Assembly: GCA_015039315.1 (NCBI GenBank)
Contig: WIDE01000221.1
Location: 1-23,975 of the forward strand
Length of the DNA: 23,975 nucleotides
Direction: 5' to 3'
DNA from: Clavulina sp. PMI_390
Lineage: Eukaryota > Basidiomycota > Agaricomycetes > Cantharellales > Hydnaceae
A model generated the notes under the pieces. That model was not told the origin of the DNA, did no database searches, and was given only the letters and a program-made list of their open reading frames with translations. Of this stretch, positions 10,626 through 21,369 are shown piece by piece; positions within the stretch are counted from its first letter, which is position 1; each line of letters opens with the position of its first letter. Both the position numbers and the translations under genes were made by a program.

Positions 10626-11550
10626 TGCTGGTGCCGGTCCGAGATGCCATGTTTGGGGGGCTGTGATGCTGGCCCACCGTCACATTCCCAGCTAGCGAGC
10701 TCGTCCGGTATTCATGCATCTCAAGATAGCAACAATCATTGATTCCCGCGATATCTGGCGGGGACTTGATAAGATATTGGTAGATAGTGGAATAAAAAAG
10801 ACAGAAACAGAAGGGTGGAATTGACTCGTTACCAGTGACGTCATACCCAGGTTGCCTGTAAGGCTGCTTGCTGATAAGGTCTCGCGTATCAGTTGTTGTT
10901 GCCAATATTTTATTTTTATATCGTTCTGAGGCTTGAGGATGACGTTGGGCAATATGCTTGGTTGAATCTCGGAGCCAGAAAGCTCTGTGGAGATTGGATC
11001 TGGGGGAGGTGCAAAGAGGCCTGGAGCTTTTTCTGGAGTGTGTGTGATTGCGCCACTTTGACATTGCTCGACGTCGTCGTGAGCGCAGATCCATAACGGG
11101 TATGCTGTCCTTGGTCGTTGGGCAAGTTTTCGAATAAAGAAAGAAAAAGGCAAAAATGACGAGGTCGATCCCGAGCGTGGGATCGGCAGGGGTGGAGCAG
11201 GGCTGGTGACGAACATCAAGCGCGCTCCTTTCCTCGACCTCGACCTCATTTTTTTTCTCTCTCTACACGGCGTCGAACAGCCTGCTTGTGCAGATCTATC
11301 ATCTAGTACTACGACTACATTGTGGAACAACGACGGAAGTGCACGTGCCGGGCAATAAGCTGAGACGGCCGCTGGCTGCGCGGCGTCCCGGCACTCTGCC
11401 CGAGACGTCTTGTTGCGGTTGTTTGCCAACCCATTCCGCACGACGGACGACGACCTTCTTTGACAGCCATCATCCTATAATACAGCGCTCTTGCTTTTTC
11501 GCCCTGACCGACCACAGGCATCGCGTAGCCTATAAGCCAACGCACAGGTT
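10626..11550. promoter_or_regulatory. Intergenic region with presumed promoter and leader of the dehydrogenase gene
   Basis: About 925 bases without a supported gene. The last 320 bases before the start codon are pyrimidine-rich (CCTCGACCTCGACCTC, then a T run and TCTCTCTCT at about 11235-11267), as is common around fungal transcription starts. A 7-bp inverted repeat, CGATCCC/GGGATCG, lies at 11166-11185. A 249-codon minus-strand frame (10692-11441) lacks any family likeness and is taken as chance. Confidence 0.45.
11166..11185. repeat. 7-bp perfect inverted repeat upstream of the dehydrogenase gene
   Basis: CGATCCC (11166-11172) and GGGATCG (11179-11185) flank the six bases GAGCGT, about 365 bases before the start codon at 11551. 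It may be a regulatory dyad; there is no further support. Confidence 0.4.
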
Positions 11551-14500
11551 ATGCCAAGGCCAACACTCAAGCAAAAGCTGTTGCGGCAGCCCACACGGAC
11601 GTACGCGGATCAGCTGGTGCCCGAGGCAGAACGGGAGCCCTACTGGCTTGCGAACAGTCGGCGCGTACGCGAGAGCAGACAAAGTATCGTGTATGATGGA
11701 GTTGGAAGACCATCTTTGGAAGATCGCCGTTCGAGTTCGCCTGCTGTGAGTAGTGGCGCTGGGTCGTCGTCAACAGCGACAGGGCCGAGACGCAGCAGCG
11801 TGGACAAGGGCAAGGGGAAAGCTCGGGAAGATGGACCCCTCCTCCTCCACAATTATGGCCATGATGGCAATCGTGCTCATACCGCTAATACCAATAGTGG
11901 CAATGGTGGCAATAGTGTGCAACGCTATCGGAGCTCGTCGCCGGAGGACGTCATTCGTCATTTGCCAATACACAACACTGCTATTGAGCATCCGCTGCCG
12001 AGCATCCCACCTATTATCACTGCTGCTGCTATTACTACTACTAGCTCTGCCACATCCTCGTCCTATCCTTCTTCCTCCTCCCATCAACCGCACCGCGTAT
12101 CCTGGGTATCCCAGCATCTTCTCGAGTACTCTAGCTCTGAAGAGGAAGAAGAAGAAGAATACGAAGACCAGCACGAAAACGAAAACGCTGAAGAAGACAT
12201 GCATTCAGACGACTCGACCGTCTACTTCACGCCATTAGCCTCGCCCACCGTTGGTGAACTGCCAGATCTGCTCTCTCGATCCTCTACCTCCTCTGCCTCA
12301 TCCTCCTCCACGCTCAGCATCCCAGACGATGTCACCAAAGCCCCCTCCTTAGTCGTTGTGACTCCCATACCTCAGCCCGGTGTCCTTACGTCCTCGATTG
12401 CCGCCACCACTGCCACCAACACTACCGCCGTGAATCGCAATCTCCCCACGTCACAGCAACAATCCCATGCCTATCCCACGTCCAAATCTCACAACGATGA
12501 GGACAACGAAGACGACGACGAAGAAGAGGAAGAGGACGACGGCGAGGTCTTCAGCTGGACATCCCCCAGTCGAACGCGGTCAGAAACCTCGCTGATAACC
12601 GCATTCACCTCTCCGTCCCCGTCATCCACCTCATTGCCCGCACTCGCATATACGCGGGATAAGGAGGAAATCGAGAGCAGGCTCGTCCTGCCCTCGCAAT
12701 ATCTCGCTTCCAGGGAGTTGGCATCCCAGGTACGTTTTCCCTTGCCGCCTTATCTTTCTCTTATTGTGGGATAATCGGTAGTTCCGAACCGACGGTCCCT
12801 CCACCCACTCCTCGATCGACGGCCTGCTCCCCGGGTTGCTGCTTCTCTTTCTTGGCGCCTCGCTCTCCCCTGTCGACACAACACGTGCTTACCGCTTTTC
12901 CTTTCTCTGTTTCGTAGAACTCCACTTCGTCCGACGTTTCACAGCGGCGTCCTACTACTGCTCGTGTTGCTTCATCCCCTGCTCCCTCTGTTCCATCCTC
13001 TAGGATATCTTCCGTCTCATTCGCCCCATCACCCCCTCCTGTGCACGCTGCTCCTCCTCGCAGCAACTCCTCACCTTCGCTCCCACTCACCGCACCTACC
13101 CATCCCCACCCGCAGTATCCTTCCTCCCGCCCACATCCCCCACATACTCGTTCTTCCTCCCTATCTTCCATCCACACTTCTCATTCAACGTCATCGTCTA
13201 CTTCATCCCTCGCCGATATGCGCATGCTCGACCCTGCCCTGCTCGCTGGGCCCGCTTCGACTATCGGCATACCGATGGCAAACCCCACGACGGGTCTTCC
13301 CATGCTCGGCAGTATCCTCGACGTCTCACGGCAGAGCATCGCCTCGCCGCCTTCTCTCTCACCTGCCAGCTCCCAAGTGCACCTACCTGTCCCTGATAAT
13401 TCAGGCATCGGTAGTGGGATGGGAGGCGGACGGAGACGGAGACCGGGGTTGAACAATGGGAGTAGTACGAGTGTGGGGAGAAAGATGAGCTTCATCCTTG
13501 AGGAGGCTGAAGATGGGGATGATGTGGATAGTGTCAGTGGGAGTGGGAGCGCAAGTGGAGGGAGCGCGCCTGGCTCGACAATTGGTGTTGGTACCTCCGA
13601 GTCAACACCAGTGCGCCACTCCATTGCGTTGTCTGCAGCGAGCGCAAGGCGTTCGAGGACTTTCTCGGAAGGCTCGCTCGTTCCTCCCGGCCCTGGAATA
13701 GCCCGCATGGCATCTTCGTCGTCACCTTATCGGCGCTCCTCAGCAGCATCCGTCGTCTCCCGTGCCTCATCAACTACCTCTTCATCCTACCACGATCGAC
13801 CTCCACTAAATAAATATCAGCGCTCATCACGCACTGTGGACCTCCCTGCATACCTCGCGCCTTCCTCGCGGTCTGGCTCTCCTTCACCATATTCCTCTCA
13901 TCGTCGAGGTTCTTCCCTTGACTTGGATCATCAATCCTCATTATCTTCGTCATACGGCTCGCCTCTCCTGCTTGCGCGCGCTACATACGCCCCATCCACG
14001 AACCCGAATCGTGTCAGCTCTGCGATTGAACTCTCACTGCCTAGTGCGAGTGGAGCAGGGAGAGTAGCGACGAGTATGGGGAGCGTGGAGATCGTCTGGG
14101 GAGCTGGGTCTTCTGCTGGTGGCGGCAGTAACTTGCTCGCAGTTGGGGGCAAGAAAGGACTGGGTGGCCTGCTAGGAGGGAAGAACTCTTCGGCTATCTC
14201 CCTCCCCAGCTCTCGGCGGTCCAGCTTTATCGGCAACTTCGGGACTTCGAGTTCGCCGACCCCAGCGCATATCTGGCATCGCACGCGCGCCCAAACGTCC
14301 CCACTTGGCTACTCGCTCCGCCGACCTCCACCTACTCGACTGAAGCCCGCCGAAGTGCTCGTGCAGGTCTTTGCAGTCGGGCTTGATGCGCTCGATGCGT
14401 TGGTCGTGCGTGATAAAGCTGGCTGGCTGTCATCCGCTACCTTTTCGGGAGGTAGTGGAGAAGGTGCTGGGTGGGTACCTGGGCGAAGCTTTGTTGGAAG

Positions 14501-15775
14501 GGCGGTGGAGGTTGGGTTTGAGGTGCGGAACTGTGTTCGAGGCGATTGGGTCTTTGGGCTGCTGGACTTGAGCAAGGTTCGTTACTTTTCTTCGTCTTAT
14601 TTTCGCTCTTCTAATTCTAATGACCTCTTGGTATATAGTCTGGTGCCTTGGCCGAGTTCATCGTCGTTGATCGCAGACGCGTGTGTCGCGCTCCTCCTCC
14701 TTCATCTACACTTCCCCCTACATCCATCACGCACTCATTCCTCCCTCCTCTATCCCTCGAGCAACTTGCTCTCCTCCCCCTCCTCGGTGTCCCCGCATAT
14801 CGTGCCCTACGTACACTCCCCGGCCTCGTCCTCCAGCCCCCTAGCGGCGAGTCAAATCCGAATACGGGCAAGACGGCGCTCGTCTTGAATGGCCATGCTG
14901 GTGTGGGCGCGATGCTTGTGCAGACTCTTGCAGCTGTAGGTGTCCGCGTTTGGGCTCAAGTACCTAAGCGCTGGGTCGTCGCAGGTGAAGGGCAAGCAGA
15001 AGCAGAAGAGGATGACGAGGAGTATTCTGATGACCACCACTTGTACGGATTCCATACTCCTGCAGAGCGCGCCACTGCCTTGGGCGCCACGCACACTCTT
15101 CCATCACCTCCGCTCCCTGCCATTGCGTCCCTCCCGTCCTCATTACAGTTCGACTATGTCCTCGATACTGTTGGTGGTAGGAGGATCTGGGATGCAGCTC
15201 AATGGGTGCTCAAAGAGCGTGGTGGACAATTCACAACGCTCGTTGGTGACGGCGGGTGCTGGGACGGTGCTCTGGACGCCAAGTACGCTCGTCGCTCCCA
15301 AAATGCCACCGCCACCGAGGAGGCAGACGAGGAAGAGGAGGAAGGGAACTATTACGAGAATGGCGTAGGTGTGCCGTATGAGGGTAGCTCGCTCAAGAGC
15401 TCGATGCGCAGTATCAAGAGCGCCATCGGCATCGGTCGATCTCCTTCCACATCGTCTACTTCACCCACGAAGAAATCGATGCCGCGCCGTGCCAAGCCAA
15501 AGGGGCTCGGATACGAGTGGGTCCCTCCGAATGCGGAGCTGGATACGGAGGGCCAAGACGTACGCGATACGCTCGAGGGCGTCGGACGGCTCGCTACTGA
15601 AGAAGCTGATGGTGTGGCGATGATGCGCCCCTGGTGGTTTGATGCTGCGGCTGCTGCTTCTGGTGGCGATGAGAGTGCGAGGGTCCGTGCGCTGGATGAC
15701 GTTCCTGCGGCGTTCGTCGCGACAAAGGGTCTGTTCATTCAAGGCGGAGTCGTCGTCGCACGGATTGTGTCTTGA
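11551..15775 (+). CDS. Medium-chain dehydrogenase/quinone oxidoreductase-like protein with a very long disordered N-terminus
   Basis: Exons 11551-12729, 12918-14576 and 14639-15775 give 1324 residues; introns of 188 and 62 nt are in phase 0 (CAG|GTACGT, AAG|GTTCGT). Residues 1 to about 840 are Ser/Thr/Pro-rich with acidic runs near 193-215 and 316-330; no domain is recognised there. From about 844 a GroES-like fold is visible (LKPAEVLVQVFAVGLDALDA, then PGRSFVGRAVEVG and RGDWVFGL), continuing as SGALAEFIVVDRRRV at 947. The Rossmann NAD(P) motif is NGHAGVGAMLVQ at about 1030-1041. FDYVLDTVGG fits the usual strand before the active-site end. Catalytic-zinc ligands are not evident, so it is more like the zinc-independent quinone oxidoreductases. 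Two low-complexity inserts (about 1064-1081 acidic; about 1167-1240 acidic then Ser/Lys-rich) interrupt the catalytic domain. A decayed partial copy lies at about 21370-22175. Activity is inferred; cofactor binding is the safest claim. Confidence 0.85.
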
Positions 15776-16451
15776 CCCCAGTACCTTTCTGCACCCTATG
15801 ACTGGAACAGCGAGACTTCATTTCTATCTCAATGCTAATCTTATGCTTATTGTGGCTCTCAAGCTTCACGGTCGTTATGTTGCCCAATCGCTTCACGAGT
15901 TCTTAGGGCCTATTTTCTCCACCTTCTTTTCCCTTTTCTTCCCCACTCGCTTATTTGATCTATCATGCGGACAATTTCTATAGAAATACTTAATTGATTT
16001 CGGGTCTCGTCCACGTAGGTGGGGCGGCTAATGTTACATGCTGCTTCCAACAATACAAATCATCCTCCGCGAGAGTGGCATTCTAATCGCTTCTTGATGT
16101 GCCTGAAAGCCCGACTCCCGATATTCCAGCACCGAATATTGCGCAGTACGCGGAGTTCTTCAGCGAGGCGAAAAACGGGGTTTTGAAATAACAGAATCTA
16201 CGACGGCACACAAGTCCAGGACGCAGATACCCGGAAAAATGGTTGCGCAAATAAACCTGAGGTGCAAATTTCTTTGGAAACACTGGTCTCTGTGATTCTG
16301 TTGTGGCCTCATTTACAATTTCAAATGCAACCACTCTGCACGAGGCTGTGCGGTACCGTGCCAGACGTCAACTCGCATATCCCGACCAGAACAGACACGC
16401 TACGCATTATACACGTCCTACCTGCATAAGGATAGCGAGGAAAGGCTGCTT
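15776..16451. other. Intergenic region between dehydrogenase and kinase genes
   Basis: About 675 bases holding the 3' leader of the dehydrogenase gene and the promoter of the kinase gene, both transcribed rightward. Pyrimidine-rich stretches at about 15908-15945 follow the stop codon. I see no convincing TATA box, RNA gene or further coding frame. Confidence 0.45.
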
Positions 16452-19400
16452 ATGCGATCCAGCGGATCTTTTTTTGGCTCTCTATTGAAGAGTCTCAAAT
16501 TCACCTTTGCCCGACGCCGAGTGCGCCAGGCCCAGCTGCCAGTATGTATCATCTTTTACAACGTAATGCTGACCTTCGCTCACCATCAGAGAACCCCGTG
16601 CTGACGTTTTATGACCATCCTCTTTAGATCTATGCCGAGGTCGAGCCGGAGCTTCAAGCACTATATGACCCTGACATATGTGACGAAATCCAGGCTGAAG
16701 CGAATGATGCGGGACGAATTCTATCGATATTAAAGGTTGCATCCCTAGGAATCAGTCCCCTCTCCTCTTTACGCTACTTAATCTTTTAAATCCCCCATCA
16801 GGCTATTGATTCACCTGATGTCGACGGTGACACCAGGTCTATGATCATTCGACATCTCAGAGCGCTAGTAAAAGTTTCCAGAATCCCATTCACATATGGC
16901 CAAAATGCGAAATTGATCTTTGAAGATATAGAAATTGGCAGAATCCAGGAACCTGGTGGACAAGTATCCATTCATCAAGGGAAACGAGGAAATATGCTCA
17001 TGATACGAAACTCGTGGGAGAATACGACGGAGGAGGCATTTGAGGTAGGAACTTCGCTATTTCAGTGTACTAATCAGCAAGCTAAGCACGGAGGGAAGAT
17101 CCTCAAACAACAAATGATATCCTTGCTGTTTGAAGTCAAGCATTCTCATATCATGGTGCCTGATAGCGTGATGTGGTCGCCTTTTCTCAAGGGCAAAAGA
17201 TTCCGATCCCACTTTCACATATTTGCTACCAGTCACCTTCACCTCCCCTCCGAGAGGTATATCGCATGCACTCCTGATAGCAAAAGACCGCAGGCCTGGC
17301 TTAACATTGTGAGTCACTCTGGGTTACCATTCCTCTTGTGACTCTAGCTATATGCCACATCAGCTGAAGACTCAATTTCGATATAGGGAATTGCTGTGGC
17401 ATCCGCTCTAAATTACTTACATTCAGCTCCTTTATATCTCCCTCACGGAGGTGTACAACCTGTAAGTACTCACTACGCCCCGAAAATATATAACTAGTTG
17501 AATTATTCGGAATTAGAGCAATATTGAAGTTGACCCTGCCAGTGGAGTCGTTAAACTGCTCGATACTGGTCTCCACCGTATCATTGGAGATCTGCAAGAG
17601 CTCCACTGGGAACAAGGGACAACCAGATATATCGGTTTCTCTTCGAGTATAGACAGTCCAGATGCATCCACAACTCGTCGGAATAGTAGATTTCTCAAGT
17701 GAGATAATATTGCCTAAATGGAGGATGATGGCCTGCAATTCACCCTTTCCCCCCAGAGACAAACGTGATTTTGGCATCACTATGCTGCGCCTTCTGTGGT
17801 GGTGTGACTCACCACATTACGCCCCGATCGAAATTGAATCGCTAGCAGCGAGCTGGCGTGTCCCAGCCTTGGGATGGTCGCTATCCGATCAGTCCAAGGC
17901 CTTGAAGATCTTGTTTCCGTTCATCAACGTCCCCTTCAGTGGGAGCAAATTTGAGAAATCTACTGAAGGCTTCCAAAACGCCGTAAATGAACTTCAAAGT
18001 CTTGCTCTTCAATATGTGCTTCGGCCCAACTTGCCATCATTCCCTGTGGCTGATCTTGCTCAGAAATTCCTACACCCATCATATCTCTCTCAGGGTCGCA
18101 TATTATCTGTCGCAATTTATCGAGGTCTGAGCCTCCCACAAGTCAGTAACGCGGACTACTTATGACGATGTCGTTCGAGATCTAATCATCTGGCAGACCA
18201 CAGATCATCTTTATGCCCTCCTGGATGTCGAAATCGATGGGCAAAAAATGTGGGCCTGCACTCAGCGAGCGGATCTTGTAGACAGCTCAGGGGACAAGGT
18301 TGCCTTCTTCGGATCTAAACCAGGAGTTGAGGGGTCGCAAGACGAGCTCCTGATGAAATCAACATATCAAAGTTTGATGCTACACACCGTGATTGACATC
18401 CTTGCATCTCTGAGGCAGCAAGTTCCTGACAGCTTGGACCTCACTCATTCGATGTGAGAACCAATGTCTTTGCGATCCTTCTTATTGCTAAAAATGCTCA
18501 TTGCTTTCCCCAAGATATCTTAACAGCTGGTGGTATCTCGTGTCCATTCTTGTTGCTTTACGCCCATATCGTGCCGCATGGGAGACCCCTCCAAGCCCAC
18601 AGTGGGCCAGAAGAATTGTTGATACTTTCAACAACCCTGTTCCTCGCCTTTTTTCACAAGCTGTTGCCAGGAAGAGATATCCTGAATCCCCTAATTTTAC
18701 CGTACCCATCACTGAATCTCTTTCCATTCACGATTGGTCCATCCCAACAAGAGCTCAGTTTGATCCAGATGCGCCTGAGGATGCTGAACTGGAAGGTTTA
18801 CAAGAGGTAATAGTAGATTTCTTTAGCTCTCACTAAAAGGAGTTACACATTGACTGGTGGTATCTAGACTCTGGATAACACGTATGGTAATCTCCGCCAG
18901 GAAGACCGGCCTCAAATCCTCCGCTCGCTCCAAGACCTTGTTTCGCAAACAGGCCGCCTTCCGAGCCGTGTTCAAATAATGAATGTTGATGAGCGCGAAT
19001 TCATGGACGCAGGAGGTGAAGCTATCATTTGGCGTGCCAGGATTAAAGGCGAAACGGTCATTGCACGCGACACGCGACCCCCTCCAAGTAACAGCTGGTT
19101 TTCGCCTGATGGCGCAAGAATTCTCTCAGTAAGGTTCTTCGTAGGCTTCGAGCCCCCTGAACTGTCCCTCAATATAATACACCCACAGGTTATCCGGCGA
19201 GAGATCATATCTCAAATCCAGATACGACACCCTAATGTGATCCCAATTCTTGGAGTATCCTCTAGCCCGAATCATCCGCTGTCGATCATCACACCATTTG
19301 TTCCCAATGGAAGTGCGCTTGGATTTCTGCCTGGCGTATTGTCCCACCGCCGAGTTTCTGTCATGCTGAAGATAGTAAGTTGATTAATATCTCATTCAGT

Positions 19401-20043
19401 TCGTTCCTGTCTGAAGTCAAGAATGTGCGACAAGTTTGCAGATATCGCATCTGCATTGGATTATCTACACGTGATGAATCCCCCCATCATACATGGCGAT
19501 CTTCATGGGGTGCGCATTTAGAGTGATTACTTCTGACAATCTCGGGATGTATAAACTGAGTTTGCTTCAAAGCGTAACATCCTTGTCGATGCTGAAGAAA
19601 AGGGCCTCCTATGCGATTTTGGCCAATCTCGAATTAAGCACGAACAGACCCGCTCAATGACGGATATAACTGAAGGGGGGAAATTCCGGTACTTGGCCCC
19701 AGAGCTCTTGGCCAACAGCACATTGGCTGGTTACAAATTCCGCACAACCCCTGCATCAGACTGCTACGCATTTGCGATGACCATGCTAGAGCTGGCCACC
19801 CTCGATAAACCGTTCTCCGAATTTGAAAATGAACGGGCAGCATTTCATGCTGCCGAACAGGGAATTCGGCCTGGACGGCCAACCCAGGAAGCTTTTGGGA
19901 AGCTGGGCGAACGGCGCACCGAGATGCTATGGGAATTGTTAACAAGTATGTGGGATCATGACCCTGCCAAGCGACCCAGCATGCATTGTGTGAATATTCG
20001 TATCGTAGAGATCATCTGCGTACCAGCGGGGACCCATACATAG
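16452..20043 (+). CDS. Tandem pseudokinase-kinase protein (TKL-like)
   Basis: Thirteen exons: 16452-16541, 16628-16735, 16802-17044, 17099-17308 (left edge unsure; 17045-17098 may be retained, since it keeps the frame), 17387-17461, 17517-17698, 17757-18141, 18197-18453, 18527-18806, 18868-19128, 19189-19374, 19435-19509, 19573-20043. They give about 940 residues. The first kinase-like domain (about 70-330) is degenerate: LMIR at the VAVK position, HGGVQPSN instead of HxD...N, DTG instead of DFG. A middle part (about 330-610) is unassigned. The second domain (about 640-935) has HGDLHGRN (Asp781, Asn786), DFG (Asp799-Gly801), LAPELL and KRPSM, but Arg677 at the usual ATP-binding Lys and Glu702 as helix-C Glu. 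A likely Ser/Thr signalling kinase regulated by its pseudokinase half; the target is unknown. No signal peptide or clear receptor helix. An overlapping open frame runs to 20279, so another C-terminus is possible. A decayed copy lies at 22279-22724. Confidence 0.8.
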
Positions 20044-20432
20044 CCTCCCTATCGACAAGCAAGCCCCAGGATCAAATGCGACAATGGATTGAAAGGGTTC
20101 TTTGTTTGGGCCTGGACTACCAGCCAGTAGGCGGCTGGGATCGTCTCGGAGCTGAAAGGGCTGAGTGCAGCCAGGCACACTACTGTGATAATCACATAGA
20201 AGCACTCCATCACGAAAGCAGCAAGAAAAGACAATGGAAGCGTGATATGTTCAAGGAATTACAAGAACGACATGAATAATAAGATGACCTGAACCACAGC
20301 ATTAAAATGTCATCAGCTTTGTATAAGCACACAGCCCTCTGAGCTCCTCAGCACCTGCGTGCATTGGCGTTCTTCCGTATAACGGTATAAATTCCTCGTT
20401 TGACCTCATTTTTCTGGCGTTTTTTGAGATAT
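20044..20432. other. Spacer between kinase gene and IMP2 fragment
   Basis: About 390 bases. A frame at 19986-20279 stays open past the kinase stop codon and ends in a charged stretch, but no good donor/acceptor pair joins it to the kinase exons. The rest is presumed 3' leader. The corresponding interval is missing from the second copy of the block, where the kinase remnant is joined almost directly to the IMP2 3' end. Confidence 0.4.
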
Positions 20433-20669
20433 GTGTTCTCTTCTGCGTTCAACTCGCAATTGAATCCACTTTCCAGCTTGGAGGCGGAGGGACAGGCCCC
20501 CACCTTGAAAAGTGGAGGACGATATACAGAGCCTTAGAGTGAACTAGGCGATTGATCCCTGACAACCGAGCAGTAAATTGGGCTTTTCAGTTTGGGGCTC
20601 GATCAAATCATGAAGCTTTACCCCGTGATGGAGGCGGGCGGAAGACGTGAGCAGGAACGTACCAGCCCG
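20433..20669 (-). pseudogene. Truncated IMP2 3' fragment (left copy of duplicated block)
   Basis: Reads on the minus strand like intron 4 plus exon 5 of the intact IMP2 gene at 22752-23818. Shared runs include GGGACAGGCCCCCACCT (plus strand, 20488-20504, and 22867-22883), TAGAGTGAACTAGGC and AAGACGTGAGCA. Compared with the intact gene it has an extra base in the segment matching RWKW (GGAAAGTGG against GGAAGTGG), which shifts the frame. It lacks exons 1-4, with homology ending just past CCCGAA, the exon 4/intron 4 border. It therefore cannot encode a protease. It follows the intact kinase gene exactly as the intact IMP2 follows the kinase remnant, which marks it as the left repeat of a tandem duplication. 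Confidence 0.8.
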
Positions 20670-21369
20670 AAAGCTTCATCTTCGTCCCCACCTCCTCTGT
20701 CAGCGTCCAGCTTGCCGACCTATCGGAGGCACATCTCACACTCGCAAGCATTCTCAATGCAACATTACTGAATCACAATGTGGAATCGCTAAACCCGATA
20801 TCAGAATGACACCCCCACTATCCCGGCTGTATACGCTTCAAGATTTGCGCCCATTCATTCACCACTATCATCTCTCATTCAGCGCGAGCACAGAACAGGA
20901 AAAGGGCGGCCGAATAAAGCAGCGCAGGCAACAGCGCACAGTGACGGTGGACTCATGCCCATACTTGCGCATTTCGCCGCGCTCGTTGTCCCTCTGTTAT
21001 CGTGCCCGTATTATCTTGATTATGATCCTTCCTCCCGTGCACGTAACTTGTCGCCATGTGATACAAAACCGTTTGCGCTACTCTCGACGCGCGCGCGATA
21101 TATACTAATACCTCGCGAGCGCTCCTCCCTGACTCCACGTTCATAGTTGCTCTCTCGCGACCTCACCAATTTTGTTATTTGGCTGCGCAACCGCGCTTCG
21201 ACTTCCCCAACTCCCTGCGCCACGCCCCAAGGTTCATGCGAAATCTCTGAGCAGAGCCTAGTGCGCCGAATGCACTCGTGGTGTACTATAAATCCTGGCC
21301 GTCTCTCACTCACATCCTCTCATCCCTATCTTCTTCTTTTAGGGAGGAGGGGGCGAGGTGGCCGCTGTG
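20670..21369. other. Unassigned sequence at the duplication junction
   Basis: About 700 bases between the IMP2 fragment and the dehydrogenase remnant. I cannot match it to dehydrogenase exon 2 or to IMP2 by eye. TATA-like elements occur near 21098 (GATATATACT) and at 21287-21292 (TATAAA), followed by pyrimidine-rich TCTCACTCACATCCTCTC. It could be the junction between the two copies with later inserted or strongly diverged sequence. Open frames here are short and unrelated to known families. Confidence 0.4.

Noticed and set aside
10692..11441. 249-codon open frame on the minus strand before the dehydrogenase gene
   Set aside because: Composition is irregular, there is no family likeness or domain, and it overlaps the promoter of a well-supported gene; it is probably a chance frame in GC-richer DNA.
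13181..13708. 175-codon minus frame inside dehydrogenase exon 2
   Set aside because: A shadow of the Ser/Pro-rich coding strand; the plus frame is continuous across two spliced introns into a recognised domain.
19986..20279. Open frame with a charged C-terminal end overlapping the kinase 3' end
   Set aside because: No donor/acceptor pair joins it in frame to the kinase exons; kept only as a possible alternative C-terminus.
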